A stretch of DNA of 64,000 nucleotides from Mycoavidus sp. HKI. GTDB lineage: Bacteria; Pseudomonadota; Gammaproteobacteria; Burkholderiales; Burkholderiaceae. This document shows, piece after piece, positions 27,028 to 41,294 of the stretch. Position 1 is the first letter of the stretch; the number at the start of each line of letters is the position of its first letter. The translations under genes and the position numbers were made by a program. A model generated the notes under the pieces. The model saw only the letters and a list, made by a program, of their open reading frames with translations, had not been told where the DNA came from and searched no databases. Location: contig NZ_CP076444.2 of assembly GCF_020023735.2 (NCBI RefSeq), forward strand, positions 1,441,501 through 1,505,500. Reading direction: 5' to 3'.

Positions 27028-27469
27028 CCACACTCCTTTTTGTTATTCGGTTCTAAAGCAATCGTTTTAGGACTTATGGTTCTACAACCCTTGTCTTGAC
27101 CACCTTGTTCTAAATGCTATTCCGTCGAAGATGGTTTCGTGTGCGAGTTTACTTCAAAAATAAACACTCAATTAGTCGCAATAAAGGCTAAAAACCCATA
27201 ATTCGCCATTGGGACGAAGCAAAAATCCATAATCTGTTGTTTTAATTGATTTTTATTCGGATTCGGAGTGCGGCATGCCCATCTTTGCATCACCCCTTCA
27301 AATTTTTAGAGTGAAAAGGCCTTTTACTGTACATTCATCCAGCCATTTTGAATGCTTTTTTGGCGCTTAGTTTTTGAAGATTTGAACGGCTACAAAATAG
27401 GCGTTTGTTGTAAAGTTACTAAATCCGTTGTAAAGTTTGGATTCAAGAACCCCGCAAAGCCTTATGTGG
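27028..27469. other. Intergenic stretch upstream of the NACHT gene
   Basis: About 440 AT-rich bases between the NACHT gene start and tRNA-His. It has a short direct repeat, GTTGTAAAGTT, twice near 27408 and 27428. It should contain the NACHT gene promoter, but no convincing -35/-10 pair was identified. Confidence 0.5.
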
Positions 27470-27545
27470 TGGGGTGACCGACGGGGCTCGAACCCGCGAC
27501 AACTGGAATCACAATCCAGGACTCTACCAACTGAGCTACGGCCAC
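27470..27545 (-). tRNA. tRNA-His (anticodon GTG)
   Basis: The reverse strand gives a full cloverleaf: acceptor GTGGCCG/CGGTCAC, anticodon stem CTGGA/TCCAG with loop TTGTGAT, and T-arm GCGGG/CCCGT with TTCGAGC. CCA is encoded. A G precedes position 1 (27546) and can pair with discriminator C73, the histidine-specific G-1 feature. Confidence 0.95.
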
Positions 27546-27669
27546 CACTGAGAAAGACATATCAGCCAGCCAAGAAACAGCTCGCTGAAAAAGGTGAATT
27601 ATACAAAGCCCAGGGCTCTTGCGCTAGTACTATTTAACAATCTTCTTAGCCAACGCATAAACCTCACTC

Positions 27670-28488
27670 TCACCTGGCTATTTCAAAGCAATCGCTATGC
27701 TGCTCAGCAGCCAGAAAGTGCTTGGCATAACGCGGATTAATTTCCGAGAGTTTGAATAATGTCAGGAAGTCAGCTGTATTGAAAGCTGAATCAAACGCAG
27801 GCGCGCCGCAAATTTTTGCGCCAAGGCGTAGATACCCCTTGATCAACGGCGGCAGCGTAACGTTTGTCCCCGTTTGCAGCGAGTCAACTGGCAAAGCGAC
27901 GCGCGGAAAGGCGCGATATTGACTTGCCGTCATCGATTCCGCTTGTAACGTCCGGTATAGATTAGCCGCAAAATGACCGCCGTCAGCCACTGAGACACTC
28001 GCACAACCGAGCATTGTTTCATAACCATGCCGCTGCATATAGTCAGCCAAACCTGTCCATAGCGACATAATGACCATGCCGCGGCGGTAATCGCGATGCA
28101 CGCAAGAGCGGCCCACTTCGACCATTTTCTCGCGTAAAGGCGCCAATTGCTCAATGTTAAATTCGCCTTGTGCGTATAGGCGTCCGAGGCGCATGGCCCG
28201 GTGTGGCGGTAATACGCGGTAAGTGCCTACGATTTCGAGCGTTTGTGGATCACGCACGAGCAGATGATCACAGTGTGCATCGAATTCGTCGCAGTCAAGA
28301 CCCAGCGCGCCACCAATGCAAGCACCCATTTCTTCGGCAAATACACGATAGCGCAAACGTTGTGCGGCTTGCACCTCTGCTTCATCGCGAGCCCAGCTCA
28401 CCAGCAATGGTTCTGTTTTCTTGCACGTCCTCACGCAGGATGTGATATCAGGGGCCGGCCATTGCACCCGGTTTAGCATTCGTTCCAT
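27670..28488 (-). CDS. olsB: L-ornithine N(alpha)-acyltransferase OlsB (GNAT-type)
   Basis: A 272-residue GNAT-fold enzyme of the hemolysin-like acyltransferase group. OlsB joins a 3-hydroxyacyl group from ACP to ornithine, the first step to ornithine lipids, phosphorus-free membrane lipids. Seen are the LRYRVFAEEMGA motif near residue 45, the EFDAHCDHLLVRD strand, VGTYRVLPP and VEVGRSCVHRDYRRG near 130, which is the acyl-donor site region. The C-terminal PLIKGYLRLGAKICGAP follows the family pattern. No olsA acyltransferase is adjacent. It lies alone between tRNA-His and ftsB. Confidence 0.85.
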   Translation of the reverse strand: MERMLNRVQWPAPDITSCVRTCKKTEPLLVSWARDEAEVQAAQRLRYRVFAEEMGACIGGALGLDCDEFDAHCDHLLVRDPQTLEIVGTYRVLPPHRAMRLGRLYAQGEFNIEQLAPLREKMVEVGRSCVHRDYRRGMVIMSLWTGLADYMQRHGYETMLGCASVSVADGGHFAANLYRTLQAESMTASQYRAFPRVALPVDSLQTGTNVTLPPLIKGYLRLGAKICGAPAFDSAFNTADFLTLFKLSEINPRYAKHFLAAEQHSDCFEIAR

Positions 28489-28634
28489 GTAATCAGTATC
28501 TCATTCTTGCAAATGCTCTGGTCACCACACTATAAAGCAGCTAGATACATTGCTTCTAGGTTGCTCTTTATGCAATTGTTGCAAACTAACAACAAAAGAG
28601 ATTTCATCTTTTCATTTTGCCCAGCTTGGCCTTT

Positions 28635-28985
28635 TTACCGACTGGGCAGAGTACGGCTATTGGTGGGCCTGTTGGGGCTTGGCTGCGCTTTCTCCTGCTT
28701 GATGCGAGGCGGCGGATCAGGCGCCACCCTCACAAAAATTTCCCCTTCTTTGACCATCCCTAGTTCATAGCGTGCGCGCTCTTCAACGGCTGCCACTCCG
28801 TTTTGCAGATCGCGTACCTCTCCTGCTAGCTGCTCATTGCGTAATTTTAGCCCGACATTCTTTTGTTGCTGGCGCTCAAGCTGCTGTTTAAGCTCATGCA
28901 CATGCAACCAGCCGCCATGGCCCCACCATAGCGGATACTGGATCAGGACCAGTAAAATGGTCAATACAATTGTGACAAGCCGCAT
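28635..28985 (-). CDS. ftsB: Cell division protein FtsB
   Basis: A 116-residue bitopic membrane protein that links FtsL and FtsQ in the divisome. A single N-terminal transmembrane helix ([20 protein letters not shown]) is followed by a coiled coil ([29 protein letters not shown]), then the conserved [17 protein letters not shown]. The proline/arginine-rich tail is longer than in E. coli (103 residues), as common in Burkholderia. It follows eno on the same strand, the usual gene order. Confidence 0.93.
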   Translation of the reverse strand: MRLVTIVLTILLVLIQYPLWWGHGGWLHVHELKQQLERQQQKNVGLKLRNEQLAGEVRDLQNGVAAVEERARYELGMVKEGEIFVRVAPDPPPRIKQEKAQPSPNRPTNSRTLPSR

Positions 28986-29097
28986 CGTATAACAAGAATA
29001 AGCCAGTGCGCCACAGTTTGGCGCTTACACACTACAGGTTGCGATGCGCGGGGTAAAACAGGCGGGAAGATGAAACTATCCGCTCTGCAGTGACCCA

Positions 29098-30399
<1,302 letters not shown>

Positions 30400-30431
30400 T
30401 CAGATTAAAAATTTTAATGCTTTCAGCAGGT

Positions 30432-32995
<2,564 letters not shown>

Positions 32996-33130
32996 TTATA
33001 CCGTGCACAAGCGCTGATGTTTTAGGCTCTTTGCAAATCTTTCGTTTTATCGCATTTAGATCAATCCAATCCCGGCCCATCGATCAAGTGTTTTGGCTAA
33101 GCTGGCATTAGCGTGGCGTACCTAATTCAA

Positions 33131-35656
33131 TCAGCGGCCCATCCAGTAGCGCCGGTGTGCCGTACGGTAACGTTCAACAAAAAATTCAGCGCCGGCAGTC
33201 TCAAATTGCACTGCGCCATCGTGATCACTGCGATGCAAGTTGCTGCCATGCGCTTGGTAACGGGCCACCACAGCGGCATTAGGATGCTTAAACCGATTTC
33301 GATACCCCACCTGAAAAACCGTCTCGCGTGGCGCCACGGCCGCCAAAAAACCTGCCGTTGATGAAGTCCGGCTGCCATGATGCGGGGCCAGCAATAGGGT
33401 TGCACTTAACGCTGCCGGATTATGTGTCAGCAAAGCGCGTTCTTCACGTGCTTCGATATCACCCGGCAGCAATGCTGCATGATGGCTATTACTAATATGC
33501 AAGACACAGCTTACTTCGTTGCGTGCCTCACGTCCGCCACGCGCCTTACTGCTCTTGGTTGCTGCTCGAGTTAATCCTCTGCGCTCATTCGTTTCATTGG
33601 GCCATAGCATGGTAAAACGGACACCGTCCCAAAGCCAACTCTCGCCGGCATGACATGCCGCAAGGTCCCTTACCTGCTGCGCGCGCGCCTGCCGCCACAG
33701 CGCATGTTTAGGCGGCAGTGACGCCCGCATGCGAGCCACGGGCAATTCAGTCAACACAGCTCGCGCGCCACCAGCATGATCATTATCGGCATGGCTAATC
33801 ACCAGCGCATCGAGTTGTTCAATACCTCGCGCGCGCAGAAACGGCAGCACAATCCGCTGACCTGCATCAGCCGTCATATCGTAGCGTGGCCCGGTATCGA
33901 ACAGCAGTCGATGATGAGCCGTTTCAATCAGGGTGGCAGCGCCTTGCCCAACGTCTAACACCGTAATGCGAAATTCGCCCTCTGCGGGGGCGGAAGAGAG
34001 TGGCAAAGCCAGCGGTAAAAATAGGAGCGGCGCGGCACCTCGTAAGGGCCAACCGGGCAACATCAAACTCCAACCCATACCAAGCGCAGCAAATGCAAGG
34101 GCGAGCACATCTGGCGTACGGATTGAATAGAGTGCCCACGACGGCGCCGCAATCACATCAAGGACCTTAGCCAACACCATTAAGAATGCGTGTGCCACCT
34201 TCAATATCAGCGCATCAAGCGGCGCTGGCAGCAGCACCCCCAGCAGCACGAGAGGAGTCACCAAAAAGCTCACCCATGGAATAGCAAATGCATTGGCCAA
34301 TGGACTTAACAACGGTACTTGTGCAAACCAGAGAGCAGTCAATGGAATGAGGCCAAGACTGACAGCTCCCTGGATGCGAGCAGATGCCGTGAATGTTGCC
34401 AATAGGCGGCGCCATCGGTACACTCCCCAAGCATAGATGCCGCGTATAGAAAGAATGCTGCCATTCATTTCTTTGGCCGCTTTATCCGCTGCTTTAGAGT
34501 AAGCCATGCGACCGGCGCTTGCCGCCAATAAAATCACCGCCACGGCACCAAACGAGAGCCAGCAGCCAGCCGTGATCGTGGCCCAAGGGTCAATCGCAAC
34601 CACCACCGCCAACGCCCAGGCCAAGACCACCGAGACTGCAACGCGGCGCGCACTCGCAAACGACAACGCCACAATCAACAGCATCAACAAGGCCCGTTGC
34701 GCAGGTATGCCAAACCCAGCCAGCCCAGCATACAGCAACCCTGCAGCAGCACCTGCTACGGCCGCCACCCGCGGTGCTGCCAACCACAGCGGCCAGTGAT
34801 CACCGATAAAGCACGAGTGCCGCCACAACCAGCCGGCCAGCGCCGCAGCAAAACCAGCGACGAGTGAAATATGCAAACCTGAGATCGCCACTAGATGGTT
34901 TGTACCCGTGCGTGTAAAGCGCTGCCGGTCATCCGCTGAAATTCCCGTTTGTAAGCCAATCGCCAGTGCGCTGACTACCCCTGTATGCGGTGCGTGCGCT
35001 AACACTTCATGAATACGTAGATGCTGCCTATCACGCCAACGTTCAAGCGCCATCAGAAGACCGCTCGCACGACCAGCCATACGCTGTGGCGCGGGTTGTT
35101 CACGCACATAGCCAGTCGCCCGTAGATTGCGCTCAAGCATAGATGCTTCAAGGTCAGCTGCGTGATAGTTCGCATTGCCATGCGGGCGCACCAGCCTGAT
35201 GGTGAACATCCAACGTTCACCCGGACGTATACGCACAGGCAGCGTCCCCGCTTGCGCATACCAACTCAACTGGACCAAACGTGGCATTAACGGCACGGCG
35301 GGATCGCTTTGCTCGATTTTGAAGACAAAGCGCGTGCGGCGTGTATCGCTGAGTGGCACACTGGCGATAATGCCCACTGCTTTGATATCGCGCCGCTCCA
35401 GCTCAATCGGCAACGCCCACGCCAAGCGAATCTGTGCTCGCCATGCTGCCCAGCTATAACCCGCAATCAAGGCCGCGCATAAGATCAATAGAACTTTGCC
35501 CCAAGGCCACTGGATACGATGTAAAACACCTGCAGCTAAGGTAAAAAGGGCCAGCAATACAACGCATAGGCTTAAGCCCAATCGCGAAGGGAGTTCAGCG
35601 CTTTGCTGTAATGCCCATGTACCCGCTGCAAAACCGCACAGCACTGCTCTTACCAT
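33131..35656 (-). CDS. comEC: ComEC/Rec2 DNA-uptake channel protein
   Basis: An 841-residue inner-membrane protein with three parts: the N-terminal soluble/OB-like domain after the first helices, and the Competence membrane domain (NHLVAISGLHISLVAGFAAAL, GIPAQRALLMLLI, about residues 250-560). Last is a C-terminal metallo-beta-lactamase-like domain with VLDVGQGAATLI, ALVISHADNDHAGG and LLLAPHHGSRTSS metal ligands. ComEC carries single-stranded DNA across the inner membrane during transformation. All three parts look complete, which is of note in a probable symbiont. No pilus or comEA gene is in the window. Confidence 0.93.
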   Translation of the reverse strand: MVRAVLCGFAAGTWALQQSAELPSRLGLSLCVVLLALFTLAAGVLHRIQWPWGKVLLILCAALIAGYSWAAWRAQIRLAWALPIELERRDIKAVGIIASVPLSDTRRTRFVFKIEQSDPAVPLMPRLVQLSWYAQAGTLPVRIRPGERWMFTIRLVRPHGNANYHAADLEASMLERNLRATGYVREQPAPQRMAGRASGLLMALERWRDRQHLRIHEVLAHAPHTGVVSALAIGLQTGISADDRQRFTRTGTNHLVAISGLHISLVAGFAAALAGWLWRHSCFIGDHWPLWLAAPRVAAVAGAAAGLLYAGLAGFGIPAQRALLMLLIVALSFASARRVAVSVVLAWALAVVVAIDPWATITAGCWLSFGAVAVILLAASAGRMAYSKAADKAAKEMNGSILSIRGIYAWGVYRWRRLLATFTASARIQGAVSLGLIPLTALWFAQVPLLSPLANAFAIPWVSFLVTPLVLLGVLLPAPLDALILKVAHAFLMVLAKVLDVIAAPSWALYSIRTPDVLALAFAALGMGWSLMLPGWPLRGAAPLLFLPLALPLSSAPAEGEFRITVLDVGQGAATLIETAHHRLLFDTGPRYDMTADAGQRIVLPFLRARGIEQLDALVISHADNDHAGGARAVLTELPVARMRASLPPKHALWRQARAQQVRDLAACHAGESWLWDGVRFTMLWPNETNERRGLTRAATKSSKARGGREARNEVSCVLHISNSHHAALLPGDIEAREERALLTHNPAALSATLLLAPHHGSRTSSTAGFLAAVAPRETVFQVGYRNRFKHPNAAVVARYQAHGSNLHRSDHDGAVQFETAGAEFFVERYRTAHRRYWMGR

Positions 35657-35868
35657 AGCCGCCCATACCTAGCCTCTTTTTAATAATTTGATTATGCGTG
35701 AATGGGATCAGACTGGAATGGCACAACGCCAGAATTGGCCATTAGGCCTATGAAATTTACGGTTAGTTTTTACCTATTGTGTGGTGTAATCAATCAGAAA
35801 TTTTTTGCAAAAAAACTCTCAATTAATGCTACCATTAAGTTTAAATTTAACCTTTTAAATTAGTTATA

Positions 35869-36246
35869 ATGACTGCCATTCCTTTCGACACACTACTATT
35901 CGTTGAAACGCTCACAGAAACAGGCGTCGACGAAAAACAAGCCAAAGCAATTTCTACTGCAGTGCATGACTCATACAAAATGGCAGGGTTCGTGACTAAG
36001 ACAGATCATCGCTTGTTTGAATCAAGCATTCGCTCCGACCTCGACAAACTCTCGATCGAACTTCGTCATGAAATAAGCGATCTACGCAAAGATATGAACA
36101 CTCGGTTTGCTGCTGTTGACGCTAAATTAGAAAGCCTTCAACTCCATTTGACACTTAAAATAAGCTCAATCATTGGCGGCATTCTGATTGCAGGCTTAAG
36201 TGCTTTAGGTATTTTCATGAAAGCACTCATTTCAGCCAACCTATAG
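35869..36246 (+). CDS. DUF1640 (CCDC90-like) coiled-coil membrane protein
   Basis: A 125-residue protein with the family start IPFDTLLFVETLTETGVDEK and QAKAISTAVHDSY, then a coiled coil with LRHEISDLRKDMNTRFAAVD. A C-terminal hydrophobic helix (ISSIIGGILIAGLSALGIFM) probably anchors it in the inner membrane. It is a paralogue of the 1714-2082 gene. It lies between comEC and lolD, convergent with lolD. The 210 bases before it are AT-rich without a clear promoter. Function unknown. Confidence 0.7.
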   Translation: MTAIPFDTLLFVETLTETGVDEKQAKAISTAVHDSYKMAGFVTKTDHRLFESSIRSDLDKLSIELRHEISDLRKDMNTRFAAVDAKLESLQLHLTLKISSIIGGILIAGLSALGIFMKALISANL

Positions 36247-36262
36247 TCTTAACAAAAAGAAG

Positions 36263-36982
36263 TTAAACAACAGTCGTCGCTAGCAACGCTCCTTCTTTCA
36301 ACTGCAATACCCGATCACAACGCATAGCAAGCTGTGCATCATGTGTAACGATCACAAAACTCGTATTTAACGTTTGCGACAACTCAATCAGCAATTCAAA
36401 TATTGTATTCGCTGTACTTGCATCCAGATTACCTGTAGGTTCATCCGCCAACACACAAGCAGGGCGATTAACCAAGGCGCGCGCCACGGCTACCCGTTGA
36501 CGTTCACCGCCCGAGAGTTCACCTGGGCGATGCTGAGCACGCGCTGTCAGTTCCACTCGCGCTAGCATCTGAGCGGCAATCTCACGAGCATCGGCAAGTG
36601 AAAAGCGGCGAATCAGAAGTGGCATCGCGACATTATCCAGCGCACTAAATTCAGGCAACAAATGATGAAATTGATAGATAAAACCTAATGCCTGGTTACG
36701 TAAGGTCGTGCGCTGCCGGTCACTCAGCGCAGAAAACGCTTTACCCAACAGTGACACCTCCCCTTGATCCGGGTCATCCAGCCCACCTAAGATATGCAAT
36801 AAAGTACTTTTTCCGCAACCCGATGCGCCAACAATCGCGAGTTTCTCGCCGCGCCGTACTGCTAGCTGCACATTATGTAGAACTTCCACGCGTGTGCTGG
36901 CCTGGGCAAAAGTTTTGGTAATGCCGCTGGCCTGCAACACAACGTCTACTGCCGGCTCCGGCCTTTGGTTCTGTTTATTCAT
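36263..36982 (-). CDS. lolD: Lipoprotein-releasing system ATPase LolD
   Basis: A 239-residue ABC ATPase from ATG 36982, which overlaps the lolC stop by eight bases; the open frame extends to 37087 inside lolC but that start is improbable. It powers extraction of outer-membrane lipoproteins from the inner membrane. Walker A is [10 protein letters not shown], the Q-loop lies in [20 protein letters not shown] (characteristic of LolD), the signature is [15 protein letters not shown] and Walker [12 protein letters not shown]. It serves the lipoproteins made in this organism, including the trio at 16.5-18.3 kb. Confidence 0.95.
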   Translation of the reverse strand: MNKQNQRPEPAVDVVLQASGITKTFAQASTRVEVLHNVQLAVRRGEKLAIVGASGCGKSTLLHILGGLDDPDQGEVSLLGKAFSALSDRQRTTLRNQALGFIYQFHHLLPEFSALDNVAMPLLIRRFSLADAREIAAQMLARVELTARAQHRPGELSGGERQRVAVARALVNRPACVLADEPTGNLDASTANTIFELLIELSQTLNTSFVIVTHDAQLAMRCDRVLQLKEGALLATTVV

Positions 36983-38228
36983 AACGTAAAGCCTCCGCAG
37001 GCCGTACGCGAGCAGCCTGCCAACTAGGGTACAGCGTTGCCAGCACCGATAAGACACAAGCGATTGCGCCAATTTTAATGACATCAAGCAGCTTCAGATC
37101 CGATGGCAGTTCGCTAATAAAATAAATGCTAGGGGGCAAAAAGCGGATACCCAATACATGCTCGATAAACGGCACAATAGTTGGAATATTTACGGCAATT
37201 AAACAGCCCAGTGCGACCCCAAGCAGAGTACCGCATAAGCCAATGGTCATGCCCTGTACCATAAAGATTTTCATAATCGAGCTAGGTTGTGCGCCTAGCG
37301 TGCGTAAAATCGCGATATCCGCCTGCTTGTTGGTGACCGTCATCACCAATGATGAGACCAGATTGAATGCCGCGACCGCAATAATCAGCGTCAAAATGAT
37401 AAACATCATGCGTTTTTCGATTTGCACGGCCGAAAACCAGGTTTGATTCTGCCGCGTCCAATCACGAATATAAAGATCTCCCGCTAGCGCTCGAGTGAGT
37501 TCAAGCGCAATCTCCGGCGCGCGTTGCATGTCCTGTAAACGCAGCCGCACACCGGTTGGGGCCGTCAGCTGGAACAGCGTCTGCGCATCCGCGATCTCCA
37601 TTAAAGCTAAAGCGCTATCGAATTCGTAATGGCCCGACTCGAAAATACCCACCACCGTAAACTGTTTAAACCGTGGCAGCATACCAACCGGGGTCATTGA
37701 TCCTTGTGGTGCAAGCAAGATAAGCTTTTCCCCTACTTCGACCCCGAGTTGCTGCGACAGTTGTTCACCCAGCACAATGCCGAATTCACCGGGCTTTAGA
37801 TCAGCCAAACGCCCAGCCTTCATCTCTGCGCCCAAGCCCGATACCTGCTCCTCGAGTGACGGCTCCACCCCACGCAGGACAACCCCTCTCATGATGCCTT
37901 GACGAGTCAGCAACGCCTGCGCCTCGACATAAGGCGCCGCTGCCAGCACCGCTCGGTTGCGCAATGCTTCATGCGCAGTTTGCCGCCAATCAACGAGGCC
38001 CCCGCTAGGCGAAAAAACTTCAACGTGGGCAAGTACCGAAAGCATCCGATCCCGCACCTCCTTTTGAAAACCGTTCATCACTGAAAGCACGATAATCAGC
38101 GCCGCGACCCCAAGTGCAATGCCCGTCATTGACATCAGTGCAATGAAAGAAATAAAGCCATTTCCGGTTGTCTTTTTACCTGCGCGCGTATAGCGCCAAC
38201 CAATCTGCCATTCGTACGGAAGTTTCAA
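36975..38228 (-). CDS. lolC: Lipoprotein-releasing ABC transporter permease (LolC/E)
   Basis: A 417-residue permease. The start [20 protein letters not shown] and the motif [30 protein letters not shown] with the first transmembrane helix identify LolC/LolE. A large periplasmic domain follows, then three C-terminal helices ([52 protein letters not shown]). Only one permease gene is present, as in species with a homodimeric LolF-type complex, so lolC is used loosely. Confidence 0.92.
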   Translation of the reverse strand: MKLPYEWQIGWRYTRAGKKTTGNGFISFIALMSMTGIALGVAALIIVLSVMNGFQKEVRDRMLSVLAHVEVFSPSGGLVDWRQTAHEALRNRAVLAAAPYVEAQALLTRQGIMRGVVLRGVEPSLEEQVSGLGAEMKAGRLADLKPGEFGIVLGEQLSQQLGVEVGEKLILLAPQGSMTPVGMLPRFKQFTVVGIFESGHYEFDSALALMEIADAQTLFQLTAPTGVRLRLQDMQRAPEIALELTRALAGDLYIRDWTRQNQTWFSAVQIEKRMMFIILTLIIAVAAFNLVSSLVMTVTNKQADIAILRTLGAQPSSIMKIFMVQGMTIGLCGTLLGVALGCLIAVNIPTIVPFIEHVLGIRFLPPSIYFISELPSDLKLLDVIKIGAIACVLSVLATLYPSWQAARVRPAEALRYE

Positions 38229-38295
38229 GTTAAGCTACCAAAATCAGAAATCAAATATTAAACGATGGTGGAGTTTGCCATACAATGCAGCTGCT

Positions 38296-39459
38296 ATGAC
38301 TATGCAATCTCCTGCTCTCCACCTGCTATTACCGTTCTCGCTACCGGCGCTGCGCGCTGCTCGCCATACGTTACCTGCTTTGCAGCAAGGTGCGCTGGCC
38401 AAATTACTCGCACGCGCAACACTAACAGAAAAATCTGTCGGCGAAGATTTTCAGCGGACATTACCGCATGAGCGTTGGCTAGCGCACCGCTTTAAGGTGA
38501 TTGATGCGGCGACACTTGATGAAGCGCCGCTCGCGCCCTATATGCTGCTAGCCGATCAGGTCGCGCCCGTTACCGTGACACTTAACACGGTACTCGCTAC
38601 AAGTCATATCCATTCAGACGATACCCCAATTTGGGCGTGCGTCGAGCCGGTACATGTACAAATCGCCCATGATCACCTGATCCTGATTGACCCAGCGCAC
38701 CTGGAGCTTGCTGCGGATGAAGCCACCACGCTACTTAAAACCGCCCAGCCACTAATTGAATCACTAGGCATCACGCTCGTCGCGCCCACCCCTTTACGCT
38801 GGTATATCTCGGCGCCCTTCTTGCATGGGCTATCGGGCGCCTCACCGCTACGCGCCGCCGGACGCAATATTGAAATCTGGCTGCCCCATGAAACTCGGAC
38901 AGGCGCCGCCTCACGCGCGTGGCTGAAGCTTCAAAATGAAGTACAAATGGCCTGGTTTGAGCATCCGATCAATGATGCACGCGAAACACGCGGTGTCTAT
39001 ACGGCAAATTCGATCTGGCTGCATGCGCAAGGTTCGTTTAAACCCGTCACCAGCCCATTTAGCTGTATCTTAGCCAATGCGCCCGCCGCGCGCGGCCTGG
39101 GGCTGGCCGCCGGATTAACAGCGCAGCATCAAGTCAACCTGCCGCCCGCTCACTTTGATCAGCTCGCTCTGTTTACCACCGCCCAGGCCACTCGTGCTCC
39201 TGCAACTAAAATACTGGTTGAGCTAGATGATTTAACGCTGCCATTTTTGCAGCAAGATTGGTTTCACTGGGCGGCAACGCTCACTACTCTCGAGCATAAT
39301 TGGTTTGCGCCTGCGCTCGCTGCGCTACAAAGCGGCGCCTTGCGAACCCTGACGTTAACCCTATGCGGGGACACCTCTTCACTCACTTTAACAGTAACGC
39401 GTGCTGACCTGCGCAAATTCTGGCGCCGCCGATCAACCGCCTCACTGCTTGAATTATGA
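38296..39459 (+). CDS. Conserved RpfE-type hypothetical protein upstream of recJ
   Basis: A 387-residue soluble protein. ATG 38296 (MTMQSPALHLLLPFSLP) is preferred to a TTG at 38275. The patterns LPFSLPALRAARHTLPAL, LPHERWLA, YMLLADQVAP and GITLVAPTPLRWY, with RNIEIWLP and NEVQMAWFEHPIND, are those of a conserved Burkholderiaceae family. It is often labelled RpfE-type regulatory protein or, misleadingly, phosphoglycerate mutase. No phosphoglycerate-mutase active site is visible. Its stop overlaps the recJ start (ATGA), so the two are co-translated. Function unknown; the linkage to recJ hints at a DNA-related role only weakly. Confidence 0.8.
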   Translation: MTMQSPALHLLLPFSLPALRAARHTLPALQQGALAKLLARATLTEKSVGEDFQRTLPHERWLAHRFKVIDAATLDEAPLAPYMLLADQVAPVTVTLNTVLATSHIHSDDTPIWACVEPVHVQIAHDHLILIDPAHLELAADEATTLLKTAQPLIESLGITLVAPTPLRWYISAPFLHGLSGASPLRAAGRNIEIWLPHETRTGAASRAWLKLQNEVQMAWFEHPINDARETRGVYTANSIWLHAQGSFKPVTSPFSCILANAPAARGLGLAAGLTAQHQVNLPPAHFDQLALFTTAQATRAPATKILVELDDLTLPFLQQDWFHWAATLTTLEHNWFAPALAALQSGALRTLTLTLCGDTSSLTLTVTRADLRKFWRRRSTASLLEL

Positions 39460-41150
39460 CCCAAATTACTCCACGTTCGTGCGCACCTGCCCAGACTGAA
39501 GTTCTGATTCGCCAAGGAATCCATCCGGTACTGGCCCGTTTGTATGCCGCGCGCGGCATTTGCCATACAGACGAGGTTGAAACTCACTTTACGCACTTAC
39601 TCGCGCCCGCTCAACTCAAAGGCATTGACGACGCAGCCATACTGCTTGCCGACACCATTGCAGCGCGCGGAAAAATGACGGTCATCGCAGATTATGATTG
39701 CGATGGCGCGACCGCCTGCGCGGTCGCTGTGCGGGGCCTACGCTTATTTGGCGCAAATGTCGATTACTTGGTCCCCAATCGCTTCGAATACGGTTATGGA
39801 CTGACCCCAGATATCGTGGCGCTAGCCGCCAAAGGACAGCCTCAGTTACTGATTACGGTTGATAATGGCATTGCCAGCGTCGATGGGGTTGCTGCCGCTA
39901 ATGCGCTTGGCCTAGAGGTGCTCATCACCGACCATCATTTACCTGGCGATACCTTACCAGCGGCTCGTGCGATGGTTAATCCGAACCAACCGGGCTGTAC
40001 GTTTGCGAGCAAACACCTAGCGGGGGTGGGTGTGATGTTCTATGTTTTACTTGCCTTACGTGCACAATTGCGTCAGCGTGGCGCCTTTAGCGACCGCCCA
40101 GAGCCCCGCCTGGATAGCTTGCTTGATCTCGTCGCCTTAGGCACCGTCGCTGACGTCGTCAAGCTCGATGCAAATAACCGGGTCTTAGTCGCCCAGGGGC
40201 TTACACGCATCCGTGCCGGCCGGATGCAAGCTGGCATCGCCGCCCTCTTTCGCGCCGCTGGCCGTGAGGCAAAATCTGCATCCGGTTTTGATCTTGGTTT
40301 TGCGCTTGGGCCCCGCCTGAATGCAGCCGGCCGGCTGGCGGATATGTCGCTTGGCATCGAATGCTTACTCACGGATGATGTTGGCCGCGCTTGGGCGCTG
40401 GCTCAGCAACTTGACGCGATGAACCGCGAGCGGCGTGAAATCGAAGCGGAGATGCAGCAGACCGCACTGGCCGAGCTCGCCGAGGTTGATCCGTCTGGTT
40501 GCACCACCCTCACCCTGTTCAATCCAAGTTGGCACCAGGGGGTCATTGGGATTGTCGCCGGGCGGCTCAAAGAACGTTTTTTCCGGCCCTCGGTGACATT
40601 TGCCCTCGCTGATGACAGTGGCGATCTTGTGAAAGGCTCGGGTCGCTCGATTCCAGGCTTTCATTTACGCGATGCGCTCGATCTAATCTCAAAGCGGCAC
40701 GCCGGCCTATTAACCAAATTCGGTGGCCATGCAATGGCTGCTGGCTTGACCCTGCGCACAGTTGATGTACCGCGCTTTAAGGAAGCCTTCGAAGCGATTG
40801 GCCGTGAATGGCTCGGTACTGATTCATTAACCCGCGTGCTAGAAACGGATGGTGATCTCGAAGATGCTTATTTCACCCCGCAATTTGCTGAACTACTGGA
40901 CAATCTGGTGTGGGGGCAGGGGTTTCCAGCACCGATTTTTTCAACTGAATTTGGGATTGCCTCGCAAGCGCTCGTTAAAGAGCGGCATTTGAAGTTACAG
41001 CTCATGCGCGGCAGGCAACGTTATCAAGCGATTTGGTTTAACCGCACCGAGCCATTACCTGCTCGTGCGCTGATTGCGTATCGGCTCGTGCGCGATACCT
41101 GGAACGGCGTTGCACGCGTGCAATTGGTGGTAGAGCATGCACTTGCATGA
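39456..41150 (+). CDS. recJ: Single-strand DNA 5'-3' exonuclease RecJ
   Basis: A 564-residue DHH-family nuclease used in recombination, mismatch and base-excision repair. Metal ligands are in VIADYDCDGATA near residue 72, LITVDNGIAS, and the DHH motif LITDHHLPGD near 160. DHHA1-domain motifs appear in GRSIPGFHLRDAL and LTKFGGHAMAAGLTL, and an OB-like C-terminal part completes the usual length. In free-living Burkholderia recJ is normally followed by prfB; here the aryl-polyene-like cluster lies between. Confidence 0.96.
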   Translation: MTQITPRSCAPAQTEVLIRQGIHPVLARLYAARGICHTDEVETHFTHLLAPAQLKGIDDAAILLADTIAARGKMTVIADYDCDGATACAVAVRGLRLFGANVDYLVPNRFEYGYGLTPDIVALAAKGQPQLLITVDNGIASVDGVAAANALGLEVLITDHHLPGDTLPAARAMVNPNQPGCTFASKHLAGVGVMFYVLLALRAQLRQRGAFSDRPEPRLDSLLDLVALGTVADVVKLDANNRVLVAQGLTRIRAGRMQAGIAALFRAAGREAKSASGFDLGFALGPRLNAAGRLADMSLGIECLLTDDVGRAWALAQQLDAMNRERREIEAEMQQTALAELAEVDPSGCTTLTLFNPSWHQGVIGIVAGRLKERFFRPSVTFALADDSGDLVKGSGRSIPGFHLRDALDLISKRHAGLLTKFGGHAMAAGLTLRTVDVPRFKEAFEAIGREWLGTDSLTRVLETDGDLEDAYFTPQFAELLDNLVWGQGFPAPIFSTEFGIASQALVKERHLKLQLMRGRQRYQAIWFNRTEPLPARALIAYRLVRDTWNGVARVQLVVEHALA

Positions 41151-41294
41151 ATCGCATCAGCCGAGAGCTATTGAAGCATCTAGCAAGCAAGTATATCTGG
41201 TGGAAAACGCCAGATGAAACCATGTTGATGCCTCAGCGCGTGAGCTTGATTCGTCCGACAACAGACCCTTAAAAGGGCCAAAAACATAGCTTGC

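Noticed and set aside
41255-41280. Short CCCTT/AAGGG hairpin between recJ and the ketoreductase gene
   Set aside because: Only about five base pairs with no clear U-tract; too weak to call a terminator.
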